The translations under genes and the position numbers were made by a program. Of a DNA stretch of 64,000 nt, positions 40,451 through 49,757 are shown one piece after another. Under the pieces are notes generated by a model. The model ran no database searches. It saw only the letters and a list, made by a program, of their open reading frames with translations, and was not told the DNA's origin. The stretch comes from an uncultured Alphaproteobacteria bacterium (lineage in GTDB: Bacteria; Pseudomonadota; Alphaproteobacteria; RF32; CAG-239). The stretch lies in NCBI GenBank assembly GCA_934271715.1, contig CAKQRZ010000001.1:124001-188000 (forward strand). Reading direction: 5' to 3'. Numbering within the stretch: position 1 is the stretch's first letter; each line of letters opens with the position of its first letter.

Positions 40451-41929
40451 ATGAAGACGGCAGAGAATAACATAGATATTTTTGCTTTAACGGATTCTCA
40501 TCAGGAAACCCGCAAGCTTTGCCGTCTGTTCAGCAAAATTATAGAAGAAACTCCGGAAAAAGGCAGAAACACGCTGATTTGCGACTGCGGAGATTTGTTT
40601 AAAGGCATATATGACCGCGAACTGAGTATAGAAAGCTATGAGATTCTGCGCCGACAGCTGCCCGAAGCTAAAATTGTGCTGGCGCTTGGAAACAATGATT
40701 TCGGATTTAATCTGGAAAGCTTTAAGTTTCTGCAGTCGGCGGCCAAGCGCTTTAACCGGTCCAACATTCACGTTTTGTGCGCTAATTTGCTGGATATGAA
40801 CACCGGACGCTGCCCGAGCTGGGTAGACCCGTATATTTTGTTGGAAATCAACCATAAAAAAGTTATGGTAACGTCATTTTGCATCAATCAAATCCGCCTC
40901 AATAAATATGGCGTTGTGCTGACCGATGTACCGGAAACTTTTGCCGCGATGTCAGAAGTTATTAAGCATATCGCGCCGGATGCGCTGATTGTTTTGAATC
41001 ATGATTTAGAGCAATGCAGCCACAAAATTTATGCCGTTTCCGCAGCTGAGGGGATTCGTCTGGATTTGCTGCTGGGCGGGCATGAGCATTCGCCGATTGC
41101 TCCGAATGAAAAAGAACGCATGTACTATCCGCAGGCTTTCAGCAAAACAATGCTGCATTTTAATATGGGATTTCTGAAAAATGCTACAGAGCTGCGTTTT
41201 GTGGAAGAAGTTAATGTAAAGCAAACGGTTATAAATCCGGTATTTGAGCCGCATCTGGCTGAGTTTGAGGAAAAATCCGGGCTTAATATTCCGGTGGCGA
41301 AAAGCACGCTGAACTTAGAAAAAATCTATTCCGACCCTTGCTCTTTGGGAACGTTTATCGCCGACTGCATGAAAGCCGCCGCCAAAACCGATATCGGGTT
41401 TATTTCTACCGGCTATACCAGCCATGCTCTGCGTTATGAAAAAGACAAAATTTTAACCAACTACAATCTGGAGCGGGCTTTTTCGGCGGTAGTTCCGCTG
41501 CAGACCATGACTCTGACGCCGCAGGAGCTTAGAGAAGTTTTTGACAATGCCGTAAAGTTCCGCTATTTAATTCCGACTGGCAATGTGCGCTTTTTGCAAT
41601 GTTCGCAGAATGTGGAAATCTGCTGCCGCCGCCGCTATGATAATAATGAGGGCGAAGTTACGCAGATTTATATCGGTGGAGAGCCGCTGTTTAAAGAAGA
41701 CGGCACGCCTGTTTATGCAGACAAAATTATTACTTGCGCCGTTGATCCGTTTGTGGGAGCCGGCGAGCAGGGGTTTGATGTTTTGCGCCCGCTGCCTAAG
41801 GAAACAATGCTGAAAAATAATCATCTGGTAAAAATTAAAGACCTGTTTAGCCGTGCCATTAAAGAGGTCGAAAACAAATATGCTCCGGGCAGTTCGTATC
41901 CATGTTTTAAACTAGTGGATGAAGCTTAG
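40451..41929 (+). CDS. Metallophosphoesterase / 5'-nucleotidase-like
   Basis: The 492-residue protein has the two-metal phosphoesterase motifs in order: ALTDSHQE, CDCGDLFKG, ALGNNDFGF, VLNHDLEQ and LLGGHEHSP, followed by a 5'-nucleotidase C-terminal domain (ISTGYTSHALRYEK, PLQTMTLTPQELREVFDNA). This is the UshA/CpdB-type architecture. There is no signal peptide, so unlike UshA it appears cytoplasmic. The likely substrate is a nucleotide or UDP-sugar. The gene stands alone and ends tail-to-tail with the squalene-synthase-like gene. Confidence 0.8.
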   Translation: MKTAENNIDIFALTDSHQETRKLCRLFSKIIEETPEKGRNTLICDCGDLFKGIYDRELSIESYEILRRQLPEAKIVLALGNNDFGFNLESFKFLQSAAKRFNRSNIHVLCANLLDMNTGRCPSWVDPYILLEINHKKVMVTSFCINQIRLNKYGVVLTDVPETFAAMSEVIKHIAPDALIVLNHDLEQCSHKIYAVSAAEGIRLDLLLGGHEHSPIAPNEKERMYYPQAFSKTMLHFNMGFLKNATELRFVEEVNVKQTVINPVFEPHLAEFEEKSGLNIPVAKSTLNLEKIYSDPCSLGTFIADCMKAAAKTDIGFISTGYTSHALRYEKDKILTNYNLERAFSAVVPLQTMTLTPQELREVFDNAVKFRYLIPTGNVRFLQCSQNVEICCRRRYDNNEGEVTQIYIGGEPLFKEDGTPVYADKIITCAVDPFVGAGEQGFDVLRPLPKETMLKNNHLVKIKDLFSRAIKEVENKYAPGSSYPCFKLVDEA

Positions 41930-42756
41930 GCAAACAGTGTCTTAAAAATCAATTTAAGTTTGCTTAATTTGCTGATACGCGGTTTCGGCGAAATAATTTC
42001 CCAGCCGCGGTTGTTCATCTGTTCAAAATAGCAGCGGCTTAAATTTGCTAAATAAAACAGCGGCATAACCGATTTTTTATTCATTTTGCTCAAAAAGCGC
42101 TGTGCGGTGGCAAAATTCTTTTGCGCATCTTTAGATAAAGCTTCGCGGGCGCCGGATAAGTTTTTATCTTCTAAAACCGAAACCGGCGAATTTTTGCAGA
42201 CATTGGCTTTTTTCAGCAGCTCCTGCGGAATAAATAAATGTCCGGCTTTGGCGTCGTCTTTTATGTCGCGCAGAATATAAGTAATCATCAAAGCCCGCCC
42301 CAAGCTTGCCGCCAATTTTTGACTGGTCGCCGGTTTGCTTTCGCCGATAATGGTTAAAGTTAAATTCAGCGGCACAATTGCCAAGCCGTAAAGATATTGT
42401 TCAAAAATTTCCTGCGACGGAGCCTGCAGCGGCGTCGGCGCATCCAAAAAAGCGCTGTCCAAAATTTTTTCCATTTGCTCTTTCGGCAGATTAAAGCGCA
42501 TGCAGTTTTTATAAATCTTGCGGCCGATATTGGTAGTCGGAACTTTCTTTTCATATATATTATCCAGCTCTTCGCGCCAAGCGTTCAGCAGCTCCGTTTT
42601 TTCGGCGGCCGGCATAGGCGAGCGGATAATATTGCTGATATGGCGGCAAAAGGCAAACAGCGTATAAATCGCTTCACGCTTGGATTTTTCTAAACCGCGC
42701 ATGCACCAAAATAAAGAGGGCTGGCTTTTTTTTACTATATCGCCGACAGATAACAT
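41926..42756 (-). CDS. Squalene/phytoene-synthase-like (HpnD-like), first Asp motif lost
   Basis: The 276-residue protein aligns by eye with HpnD-type squalene/phytoene synthases: FWCMRGLEKSKREAIYTLFA at the N-terminus and YILRDIKDDAKAGHLFIP as the second aspartate-rich motif. The first motif, normally a 'CREVDDIVD'-like sequence that binds diphosphate through Mg2+, is CRHISNIIR here, with no acidic residue. The enzyme may be inactive, altered, or part of a complex. It may also be compared with NDUFAF6-type homologues that lack catalytic activity. It starts directly at the end of the next upstream gene (42757-43482), which is also squalene-synthase-like. Confidence 0.7.
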   Translation of the reverse strand: MLSVGDIVKKSQPSLFWCMRGLEKSKREAIYTLFAFCRHISNIIRSPMPAAEKTELLNAWREELDNIYEKKVPTTNIGRKIYKNCMRFNLPKEQMEKILDSAFLDAPTPLQAPSQEIFEQYLYGLAIVPLNLTLTIIGESKPATSQKLAASLGRALMITYILRDIKDDAKAGHLFIPQELLKKANVCKNSPVSVLEDKNLSGAREALSKDAQKNFATAQRFLSKMNKKSVMPLFYLANLSRCYFEQMNNRGWEIISPKPRISKLSKLKLIFKTLFA

Positions 42757-43482
42757 TCAGATTCCTTTATTATTAACAGATTTTCTTTTTATAAAAAAGA
42801 ATTGAGCTGTACTATACAAAAAAATCAGCGAACAGTCAAGAAAACTCGGTTTTTGCTGTTTATTATTTTGGAAAGCCGCGAGCTGAAACTCAGCGATATT
42901 CAGCAGCAAAGCCAGCTTGAATTTCAGCCGTTTGCTCTTAACCAGCTGCAGCAGGACGGCCGCGCTTTTATGCAGTCCTTTCAGACGGCTTTCTTTTTGG
43001 CGCCTGCTCATTTTGGCTTTTTTTATAAAATCAGGATTGTCTTTGAATATTTCCAATAAAAACAACATGATAAATAAGGACGTTAACGGCAGGTAGGTGC
43101 TGGGATTTTCGTTGTCTAACACCAAAAACAGCCGCGCCGCCGGAGAGAGCAGGCGGTTTAGAAGCTCCGAAACCTGCGGGCCGGAAGCCGGTATTTTATC
43201 GGCCGCCGCATAGCGCCAAGCGGAAAGCGGCTCCAGCAATAAGGAAATGGAAATATTTTCTTTTAAAAAATTCTGCTGCAGGCGGAAAATCAGCCCATTC
43301 TGAAAAGGCGAGGGTCGCCGCAGCGCTTTTTCCAAGAGTTTCAGCTTTTCAGTCCGTATATCAGATGAAACTTGTTTGTTGCCGAAATGCTGCTGTCCCA
43401 GCTGTAAAAAAGCCAGATAATCGCCGATTAAAGGCTGATATTTTTTCGCCGCCAGTTTGGCGATGTTGCAATTATTAAACAT
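42757..43482 (-). CDS. Degenerate HpnC-like (squalene-synthase fold) protein
   Basis: The 241-residue protein has no obvious catalytic residues, but its layout follows Hpn[21 protein letters not shown] occupies the place of 'RPHVxAFYxFARxADDIAD', and [10 protein letters not shown] matches the 'NPVGRLVL' segment before a degenerate second motif region. Every key Asp is missing. I infer a pseudoenzyme partner of the HpnD-like neighbour. ATG 43482 overlaps the end of trmFO by 8 bases, indicating coupled translation; an upstream in-frame ATG at 43506 is inside trmFO. Confidence 0.5.
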   Translation of the reverse strand: MFNNCNIAKLAAKKYQPLIGDYLAFLQLGQQHFGNKQVSSDIRTEKLKLLEKALRRPSPFQNGLIFRLQQNFLKENISISLLLEPLSAWRYAAADKIPASGPQVSELLNRLLSPAARLFLVLDNENPSTYLPLTSLFIMLFLLEIFKDNPDFIKKAKMSRRQKESRLKGLHKSAAVLLQLVKSKRLKFKLALLLNIAEFQLAAFQNNKQQKPSFLDCSLIFLYSTAQFFFIKRKSVNNKGI

Positions 43483-44821
43483 TAGCTGCCGCCGCCCATT
43501 GTTCAAAATCGCTTAAAGCGCGTTTGCAATAAGCTTCTTTGCGGTCGGCGCCTTTAATTTTGCGGAATTTGCCGTTGGCGGTAATCTCTCCCTGAATGGT
43601 CGGAAAAATGCCGAAATTTATGTTCATCGGCTGATAGTCTGCAGTATCATCTGCCAAATGCCCCAGCATGGCGCCGGTAGCTGTGGTGCGCGGCGGCAGC
43701 AGCGGAGTTTTGCCTTTAGCCAGACAGGCTGCAAAATATCCTGCAATCATACCGGTGTCGGCGCTTTCCACATAGCCCTCGCAGCCGCTGATTTGACCGG
43801 CAAACATAACATTGGGCTGAGCTTTAAGGCGCAGAAATTCATCCAAAAGCTTAGGACTTTGGATGAATGTGTTGCGGTGGATGCCTCCTAAACGCGCAAA
43901 TTCTGCCTTTCCCAGACCCGGAATCATTCTGAAAATGCGGGTTTGTTCGCCGTATTTCATTTTGGTTTGGAAACCTACAATATTGCGCAGAGTGTCCTCT
44001 TTGTTATCTTGTCTCAGCTGCACTACGGCATACGGCTTTTCAGCAGAATGCGAATTCGTCAGCCCGACCGGCTTCAGCGGACCGAACAGCAGCGTGTCTG
44101 CACCGCGTTCAGCCATAACTTCAATCGGCAGGCAGCCGTCAAAATAATGCGGCTCTTCAAAATCATGAAACGGCATTTTTTCGGCTTTCAGCAGCTCGTC
44201 TACAAAACGGTAATATTCTTCTTTGGTCATCGGGCAGTTGATGTAGTCATACTTGTCGCCCTTGTCATAGCGGGACTGATACCAAGCTTTTGAAAAGTCT
44301 ATGCTTTCTTTATAGACAACCGGCGCAATGGCATCATAAAAAGAGAGCGACTGCTGATTGACTTTGGCTTTTATGGCTTCTATTAAAGCCAGACTGGTCA
44401 GCGGACCGCTGGCTATAATGGTTAGCGGAGCATCGGCAGCCGGAAACTCGGTTACTTCTTGATTTATGACTTCCAGCAGCGGCGAGCTTTTTACTTTTTC
44501 GGTTACCAGTTTTGCAAAACCCTCGCGGTCAACCGCCAGAGCGCCTCCAGCCGGCACTTTGGTTTGGTCGGCGGCTTCCATAATCAGCGAGCCGAAACGG
44601 CGCATTTCTTCATGCATCAGACCAACGGCGTTGTGTTCCGCATCGTCCGAACGCAAAGAATTGGAACATACCAGTTCTGCCCAATCGGCATTTTTATGCG
44701 CCGGCGAAAACTTTTGCGGCTTCATTTCATATAAACGGACTTTTACTCCGCGCTTAATCAGCTGCCATGCGGCTTCGCAGCCGGCCAGACCGGCGCCGAT
44801 GATTTGAACTACTGGTTCCAT
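43475..44821 (-). CDS. trmFO: Methylenetetrahydrofolate-tRNA uracil-54 methyltransferase
   Basis: The 448-residue FAD protein starts [20 protein letters not shown] with the Rossmann GxGxxG. It has family features such as [30 protein letters not shown] and [17 protein letters not shown]. It methylates U54 in the T-loop of tRNA using methylenetetrahydrofolate, as in bacteria lacking TrmA. GGAG precedes ATG 44821; longer in-frame extensions have no support. It heads a three-gene operon with the two squalene-synthase-like genes. Confidence 0.95.
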   Translation of the reverse strand: MEPVVQIIGAGLAGCEAAWQLIKRGVKVRLYEMKPQKFSPAHKNADWAELVCSNSLRSDDAEHNAVGLMHEEMRRFGSLIMEAADQTKVPAGGALAVDREGFAKLVTEKVKSSPLLEVINQEVTEFPAADAPLTIIASGPLTSLALIEAIKAKVNQQSLSFYDAIAPVVYKESIDFSKAWYQSRYDKGDKYDYINCPMTKEEYYRFVDELLKAEKMPFHDFEEPHYFDGCLPIEVMAERGADTLLFGPLKPVGLTNSHSAEKPYAVVQLRQDNKEDTLRNIVGFQTKMKYGEQTRIFRMIPGLGKAEFARLGGIHRNTFIQSPKLLDEFLRLKAQPNVMFAGQISGCEGYVESADTGMIAGYFAACLAKGKTPLLPPRTTATGAMLGHLADDTADYQPMNINFGIFPTIQGEITANGKFRKIKGADRKEAYCKRALSDFEQWAAAANV

Positions 44822-44952
44822 ATTTTTCTCCTTTTTTTTGCTAAAATATATGTTTATTCGCCGCTTGTAAACAATAAAACACCGGCTTATTAAACCTTTT
44901 TTAAAAACAAAGTCGTAAACTGCAGCAAAATTAACCTCCGTTGGGACGCAAG

Positions 44953-45846
44953 ATGATTTTGAATAAGCAAAGTGCAAGTTTAGTATTGTTTTTCTCGTTA
45001 GTTCTGCATTCAGCCGCTGTTTGGGCTGCCGAAAACCAGCAAGGCGAGCTTGCGCCGAGTGTGTCTGCGTCCGATAGCTCTCTGCGCTCTTATGTAAAAG
45101 AAGAAACTGCGGATTCTAAAAATGAGCAGCCGGCAGAAGAAAACGGCGATGGTAAAACTTGGATAAACAACTTAGTCAGCACCGTTGCCGAAAAGGGGGC
45201 GCAGGTAATTTCTGCCAATACGGACGACCAAGCTCCGCAATACCGCACCAATGCTTCGGTTTTTGATATTTCAGGCGTTATGCTGCGGATGAACGTCAAA
45301 CAAACCATGGAGGCTATGCAAAAACGCGGCTACCAGCGTAATTCCGAAAAATATGAAATTCCGAATTTTATCCGCTGGCGCTATGAGGAGCAATGCCGCA
45401 ATCAGGGCGTTGTCGGCTATGAGCGCACCGAAGCCTGCGTGATAAAAATGGCGCAGAAAAATAACTATCAATACGTTGAGCAAATGGTGTTTAATAATTT
45501 TAAGAACAAAGAAAATGTTCATGTTTATTTTACCAGCAATTTTACCGGCAACAAGGCTTACCGCATTGTTTATATGAGCGAAGCCGCCAATATTAAGGGC
45601 AGCGGCGCCAAGGCCGACTATCTGCGCAACATAAAAATTTATGATTTTTGGAAAAAAATTAACCAAAAGTACGGCGTTCCCGATAACAAAGAACAGGTAA
45701 TCTGGGGACTTGGCGAAAATAAGCCGTTTTTGCAGGCGGCTACCGGCAAGCTTATGCTTTATGACCCAATGCTTTTGGAGCTGGACTATACGCGGATGTC
45801 GCGCGAAGACCAGCGTTTTATGAACACAGATGTTTACACATTTTAG
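44953..45846 (+). CDS. Unknown exported protein
   Basis: The 297-residue protein starts with a signal peptide ([16 protein letters not shown]), then an acidic linker up to about residue 80, then a conserved-looking domain ([27 protein letters not shown], and [20 protein letters not shown]). Two cysteines (EEQCRNQG and TEACVIK) may form a disulfide. No family is recognised. ATG 44953 is preferred to TTG 44941 for the signal peptide. The chpT gene starts 13 bases downstream, so the two may share a transcript. Confidence 0.65.
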   Translation: MILNKQSASLVLFFSLVLHSAAVWAAENQQGELAPSVSASDSSLRSYVKEETADSKNEQPAEENGDGKTWINNLVSTVAEKGAQVISANTDDQAPQYRTNASVFDISGVMLRMNVKQTMEAMQKRGYQRNSEKYEIPNFIRWRYEEQCRNQGVVGYERTEACVIKMAQKNNYQYVEQMVFNNFKNKENVHVYFTSNFTGNKAYRIVYMSEAANIKGSGAKADYLRNIKIYDFWKKINQKYGVPDNKEQVIWGLGENKPFLQAATGKLMLYDPMLLELDYTRMSREDQRFMNTDVYTF

Positions 45847-45859
45847 GAGTTGAAAAACA

Positions 45860-46465
45860 ATGGAACTAAGCAAAACGGAATTATCCGAGCTGATTAGCAC
45901 GCGTATCAGCCACGATTTAATCGGCAACATCGGCGCTATTGCCAACGTTTTGGAAATGGTTGAAGATAATAACGGCCAGCTGGACGAAGATATTAAAAAA
46001 GTTTTGTATACCGGAACCAATACCTTAATGGCGCGGCAAAGCTTTTTCCGTTTGACTTTCGGCAAAGATAACAAGCAGGTTCCGCTCGGCGAGCTGCAGG
46101 CGCTGTGTGATAAATATCTAAAAACAATCGGCAACCATGTCAGCCCGATAGAACTGAAATTTCAGCACATTGTGCCGGAGCTGACTAAAATTGCCTGCGT
46201 TTGCGTGATGATTGCCGGAGATTTGTTTTTGAAAGGCGGACAGATTACTATCAGCGTCAACAAAGACAATATGTGCGTAACTGCCGAAACAGACTATAAA
46301 TTCTGCGCTTCTAAAGTTAATGACTATCAGCATATTTTCAGCGGAAAAAATACAGAATGCGACTCGCAATATGCCGAATTATATTATCTGCAGGAATTGC
46401 TGGGAGCGGAAGTGCCGCTTAAGTTCAGCGCAGACGAAAAATCTATGGAACTGATAATCGGCTAA
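45860..46465 (+). CDS. chpT: Histidine phosphotransferase ChpT-like
   Basis: The 201-residue protein matches the ChpT family: LISTRISHDLIGNIGAIANV carries the phospho-accepting His in a helix corresponding to 'SRICHDLISPVGAI', followed by a dimerisation helix and a degenerate ATPase-like C-terminal domain (CVMIAGDLFLKGGQITISV). ChpT relays phosphate from CckA to CtrA and CpdR and is restricted to alphaproteobacteria, which supports the taxonomic inference. TTAGGAGTTG precedes the ATG. Confidence 0.85.
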   Translation: MELSKTELSELISTRISHDLIGNIGAIANVLEMVEDNNGQLDEDIKKVLYTGTNTLMARQSFFRLTFGKDNKQVPLGELQALCDKYLKTIGNHVSPIELKFQHIVPELTKIACVCVMIAGDLFLKGGQITISVNKDNMCVTAETDYKFCASKVNDYQHIFSGKNTECDSQYAELYYLQELLGAEVPLKFSADEKSMELIIG

Positions 46466-46508
46466 TTTTCAAGCCTTTATAATATTATGCTGGCAATAGA
46501 GGTTTAAG

Positions 46509-47649
46509 ATGAAAAGTTTAATTGTTATTTTAGCATCGTTTTTTGCTGTCATTTCCGAATGCTGCGCCGGTAAAGTTGCCAATTCAGCGTGGGAAGGCGT
46601 TTGGCTTTATAAAAGATACAGTCAAGGGACCGGCGGCAGTTTAAAAATAACCGATTGCCGCAGCAATCTGTGTAATTTCAGCATTGGAACTTTTAACGGA
46701 GCGCATACCTGCTCTATTAACGGCAAACTGAAAATAAAAAATACTCACGGCGAATACAAAGAAAAAAAATCCATATACTGAAGATTCAAATAAGGAAGCT
46801 ATTGTAACTTTTGATCTTGATATTGATAAAAACATTATAACCGTTGGCGCCAATACAGCAACAAACATGTATTGCGGCATGCAGGGATATTTTACCGGAA
46901 ATTACGAAAATGAAAACAATCCCCTGCGGTATGATACCGGCTTTGACTGCTGGGCTAAAAATCTTAATGCCGCGGAAAAAGCAATCTGCGCTTCACGGGA
47001 TTTGGCTGCCGCTAATAAAGAAATGGCAAAAGATTATCCCGCACAGCAAACTGAGCAATGGTATAATAAAAGAAACGCTTGCGGCAAAAATACAGAGTGT
47101 CTGTGGGATTTTTATATAAATTCCATAAAATCAGGTTATGTGCAAAAAAACGGCAAAATTGTCAATCTTTATGACTATATGGGAGAACTTGCAGACGATG
47201 CGCTGTATTATCCTACAGATTTTTCCTTGCTGACAGATTTCTTTATAAAAAATATGCCAGCTGATGACTATGATACTTGGATAAGCAGCTTTTCGCAGAT
47301 TTCATTAGATAATAATAAATGCAACAACTGTCATTATCATGAATATGGTTTGGCGGGTTTATATACAATCATGGAATCTGCGTTTTACATCAATCAAAAC
47401 GAAATATGGCTGGCGTTTATAGATAATGACGATGAACAGCAAAACTATATTGTAGTCTATGCTTTATCCGATAAAACAGAAAAAAACATTCCGCCGGAAT
47501 TTGACGAGTGGCTGAACAGACTGAAAAAATATCATCCCGAAAGTATAAAGCTTAAATATTTTACTAATTCTGAACTTATTGATTTGCAGTATTTTATAAA
47601 ATATGCAAAATCAAAAGGAAAGTTAAATTATAAATGCAGGTTTGAATAA
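46509..47649 (+). pseudogene. Exported LprI-like protein, split by a poly-A frameshift
   Basis: Two frames together encode one protein. The first (46509-46781) has a signal peptide (IVILASFFAVISECCAG) and reads GTGGSLKITDCRSNLCNFSI up to KEKKSIY and a stop. The second frame continues without a break as KNPYTEDSNKEAIVTFDLDI and has an LprI-type motif CWAKNLNAAEKAICASRDLA with Cys pairs, then an unknown C-terminal domain. The switch lies in an A8 run at 46762-46769; seven A would restore the frame. The C-terminal part also has an in-frame ATG at 46867. It could be a recent pseudogene, a homopolymer phase switch, ribosomal slippage or a sequencing error. Confidence 0.7.
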
Positions 47650-47656
47650 AATCCAA

Positions 47657-48741
47657 TCAGTCAAATTCTACCAAAAATATACAATAATCGTTATTTAATT
47701 GGCAGTTGCAGACATTTTGAATTTCAGTCATAGTTGCTTCAACCAAGCATTTTTGATAGGTGCAGTATTTGTCTCCATGGAAATATGTTCCTTTACCATC
47801 ATTTCTATAGACTCCAACCATTCTAATTATGCTATGTAATGGTTGGAATAAATCGTTTAATAAACTCGTACACATTTTAGAAGAAAAGGTTTCTGAAACA
47901 TACTTATTGCTAACAGATTTACCATGTCCTAAATATATATCTACATTAATTATGTTGCTCCTAATAAAAGGTACAGCGCTATTTCCGGCTGAATCAATTA
48001 ATGTTGAGCCAGATTTTTTCCAATTTCCAGGTAAAAGATTCATTCCTTCTATGACATCAGAAATAATGTATTGAGAGCTGTCTGATGAAAGCGGCGTAAG
48101 AGAGCTTTTATGCTCAAGCAAACCCGAGATTAAATAGCTGTAATCTTCAACTAATTTATCCATTTTCCACTTCTCCATAGCCTTTGAGTAACCGGCAATC
48201 CCTCCGACAGACAGAACAGCAATAATCGCCAGTACGCCGAGCATTTCTATCATAGAACGGCCAAAGGAATATGTGCCTCTGGCACCAGTCATACTAGGCC
48301 TTGTGCCTAGTATCTTGTGGCACCAAGGGCGTGGCAATCCCTTGCCGTTAGTTACGGCGTCATTGCGAGGAGTGCAACGACGAAGCAATCCAGAACCCTC
48401 GCCCCGTGCGGGAGAGGGGGAGGCGTAAGCCTCGGGTGAGGGGTACTTAAAGAACATGCAAAAGGCACTAAACCAGCACTTATTTAATAATAAGACTAAT
48501 TTATTGACTAGGTTAGAACCTTGTTGCAACAAGATTCTAGGTACAAGACCTAGAATGACGGGTGCTAGGGACGCGGACTTAGTGCCGCCTGTTATTTTTG
48601 TTCTTAATGCGTTATTACCGAAAGTATCATTTTTTCTGCTGAATCCTGCAAAAAAGTGCTGAACGGCAGAAAAAGTGCCTTTAATCAGATATTTAGGATT
48701 TGCAGAGAGAGAGAGAGACCTTTGCTTAGCTTATTTTTCAT
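47657..48741 (-). CDS. Phase-variable prepilin-like gene, locus 2 (currently out of frame)
   Basis: As at locus 1, the prepilin frame is open from about 48730 to 47657 and includes FGRSMIEMLGVLAIIAVLSV, LLPGNWKK, DSAGN, LFQPLHS and a cysteine-rich end. ATG 48741-48739, behind GAGGA and a promoter, begins MKNKLSKG and runs into (AG)7 at 48704-48717, then to a stop 18 codons after the start. Six or nine repeats would give a 360-residue protein with a 160-residue leader. The start-proximal leader (ANPKYLIKGTFSAVQH) is homologous to locus 1 (ANPEHLIKGAFSAVQH) in that frame, which argues that it is really translated in some cells. Confidence 0.75.
48265..48330. repeat. Palindromic repeat type 1 fragment
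   Basis: TGCCTCTGGCACCAGTCATA, a hairpin ATACTAGGCC/GGCCTTGTGCCTAGTAT-like core and a CTTGTGGCACC piece form a shortened type 1 element, read in frame (RPSMTGARG) just ahead of the pilin cleavage site of the locus 2 minus gene. Confidence 0.6.
48359..48448. repeat. Palindromic repeat type 2
   Basis: A close copy of 11040-11131: CGTCATTGCGAGGAGTGCAA, GACGAAGCAATCCAG, CCCTCGCCCCGTGCGGG and GGCGTAAGCCTCGGGTGAGG. It is read in frame in the locus 2 leader. Confidence 0.75.
48478..48585. repeat. Palindromic repeat type 1, partial
   Basis: The inverted left half of the type 1 repeat: ATTTATTGACTAGGTT (here TTATTGACTAGGTTAG), GATTCTAGGTACAAGACCTA and GAATGACGGGTGCTAGGG. It corresponds to 11165-11285 at locus 1. 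Confidence 0.7.
48704..48717. repeat. (AG)7 dinucleotide tract, locus 2
   Basis: Seven AG units at the same distance from the ATG as at locus 1. The repeat number and reading-frame offset are the same as at 11409-11422. Confidence 0.9.
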
Positions 48742-48779
48742 CTTTCTTTCCTCTAAAATTATGTTGTTTACACTCCAAT

Positions 48780-48807
48780 TCTATAACAGCCTCACGCCAT
48801 AAGTCAA
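48780..48807 (-). promoter_or_regulatory. Promoter of the locus 2 minus-strand prepilin
   Basis: On the minus strand TTGACT (48807-48802) is followed after 16 bases by TATAGA (48785-48780), about 40 bases ahead of ATG 48741. Confidence 0.75.
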
Positions 48808-48840
48808 CCGCAAAAATCAACGCGTTTTTTAGGTTAAAAG

Positions 48841-49016
48841 TGTGTAAAAAAAACGACCGTTTAAAATGGACAGTTTTTAGGCTGTTTTTTGTAGTCTAGC
48901 AAAGGTTGCCGGAATTTGCAATAACTTTTTATATTTACGATGTTTTTTGGCGTTTTTACAACATTTTATTGCCGTCTGTTTCGCTGTGTAAAAATAACGG
49001 TCGTTTTTTTTACACA
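48841..49016. repeat. 21-bp perfect inverted repeats, locus 2
   Basis: TGTGT(A)8CGACCGTT at 48841-48861 recurs inverted at 48996-49016, with 134 bases between. The arms are identical to those at 11544-11719, while the segment between them has diverged and keeps only some blocks (for example GCAATAACTTTTTATATTT). The right arm again belongs to a local palindrome (48985-49016). Confidence 0.85.
48906..48935 (+). promoter_or_regulatory. Promoter candidate for the plus-strand prepilin, locus 2
   Basis: TTGCCG (48906-48911) and TATATT (48930-48935) are 18 bases apart, as in the equivalent place at locus 1. Confidence 0.45.
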
Positions 49017-49032
49017 ATTGAGGAGGAATAAG

Positions 49033-49749
49033 ATGTTTAAGGGTATAGAATTTTTCAAAGGAAAGAGCTGGGGCGAGGGTTCTGGATTGCTTCGCTCCGC
49101 TCGCAATGACGTTTGCTCTGCCGGTCGGTCAATGATAGAGATGCTCGGTGTATTGGCGATTGTCGGCGTACTTTCTGTCGGCGGTATCGCCGGATATTCC
49201 AAAGCGATGGAAAAGTTCAAAGTCAACAAGCTAGTTGAAGAATATTCTATGTTGATTTATGGACTTATGGAACATAAATCAAGTTTTTTTCTACCAGATG
49301 ACGACAGCAAAGATTTGCAGCTTGGAGAAATTGTTAAAGCGCTTAATCTGGTGCCGGAAAATTGGAGGCTTTTGAACCAAAAATATCTTGATGACGGACG
49401 GGGAAATCTTGTTAATGCGCGGATAGGCATGTCTTCGGCTGCTCCGGTTTTGGTAATTGACTTTAATTTAGGCGGTTTATCGGAAGATGAAAGCGGCTCG
49501 CTTATTTCAACAACTTTTTCCAATAAGCTTTGCTTTGAAATGTTTAATACGCTGGTTTATCCGCTGCGTGACGGTTTAGTGATGGGGCGGGTTTTCAGAA
49601 CCGGCAATAAGGAGGACAATAGGTATTATAGCGCTGCTTATTGCGGCGGTGACATTAAATGTTTGCAAGACCTTAATTTAAGCGATATAAAGCGCGAATG
49701 CGACGCCTGTGACGGCAAGCGCCGTTGCAACGTGACAATCTCGTTTTAG
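49033..49749 (+). CDS. Prepilin-like protein, locus 2
   Basis: AGGAGG precedes ATG 49033. The 238-residue product has a 31-residue leader (MFKGIEFFKGKSWGEGSG, then LLRSARND from a type 2 repeat) before G^RSMIEMLGVLAIVGVLSV. The mature part keeps LVPENWR, DGRGN, LVYPLRDG and KCLQDLNLSDIKRECDACDG. Its repeat-derived leader is the shortest after that of the gene at 8067. The gene is divergent from the phase-variable gene at 48741 and ends 8 bases from the convergent ugd stop, with no terminator seen. Confidence 0.85.
   Translation: MFKGIEFFKGKSWGEGSGLLRSARNDVCSAGRSMIEMLGVLAIVGVLSVGGIAGYSKAMEKFKVNKLVEEYSMLIYGLMEHKSSFFLPDDDSKDLQLGEIVKALNLVPENWRLLNQKYLDDGRGNLVNARIGMSSAAPVLVIDFNLGGLSEDESGSLISTTFSNKLCFEMFNTLVYPLRDGLVMGRVFRTGNKEDNRYYSAAYCGGDIKCLQDLNLSDIKRECDACDGKRRCNVTISF
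49069..49112. repeat. Palindromic repeat type 2 fragment
   Basis: GGGGCGAGGGTTCTGGATTG and GCTTCGCTCCGCTCGCAATG are the inverted end of the type 2 repeat, in frame in the leader of the prepilin at 49033. Confidence 0.6.
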
Positions 49750-49757
49750 TCTCAAAT

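Noticed and set aside
46867..47649. A separate 260-residue gene starting at 46867
   Set aside because: The frame continues upstream without a stop to the A8 run and joins the signal-peptide ORF; treated as one split gene.
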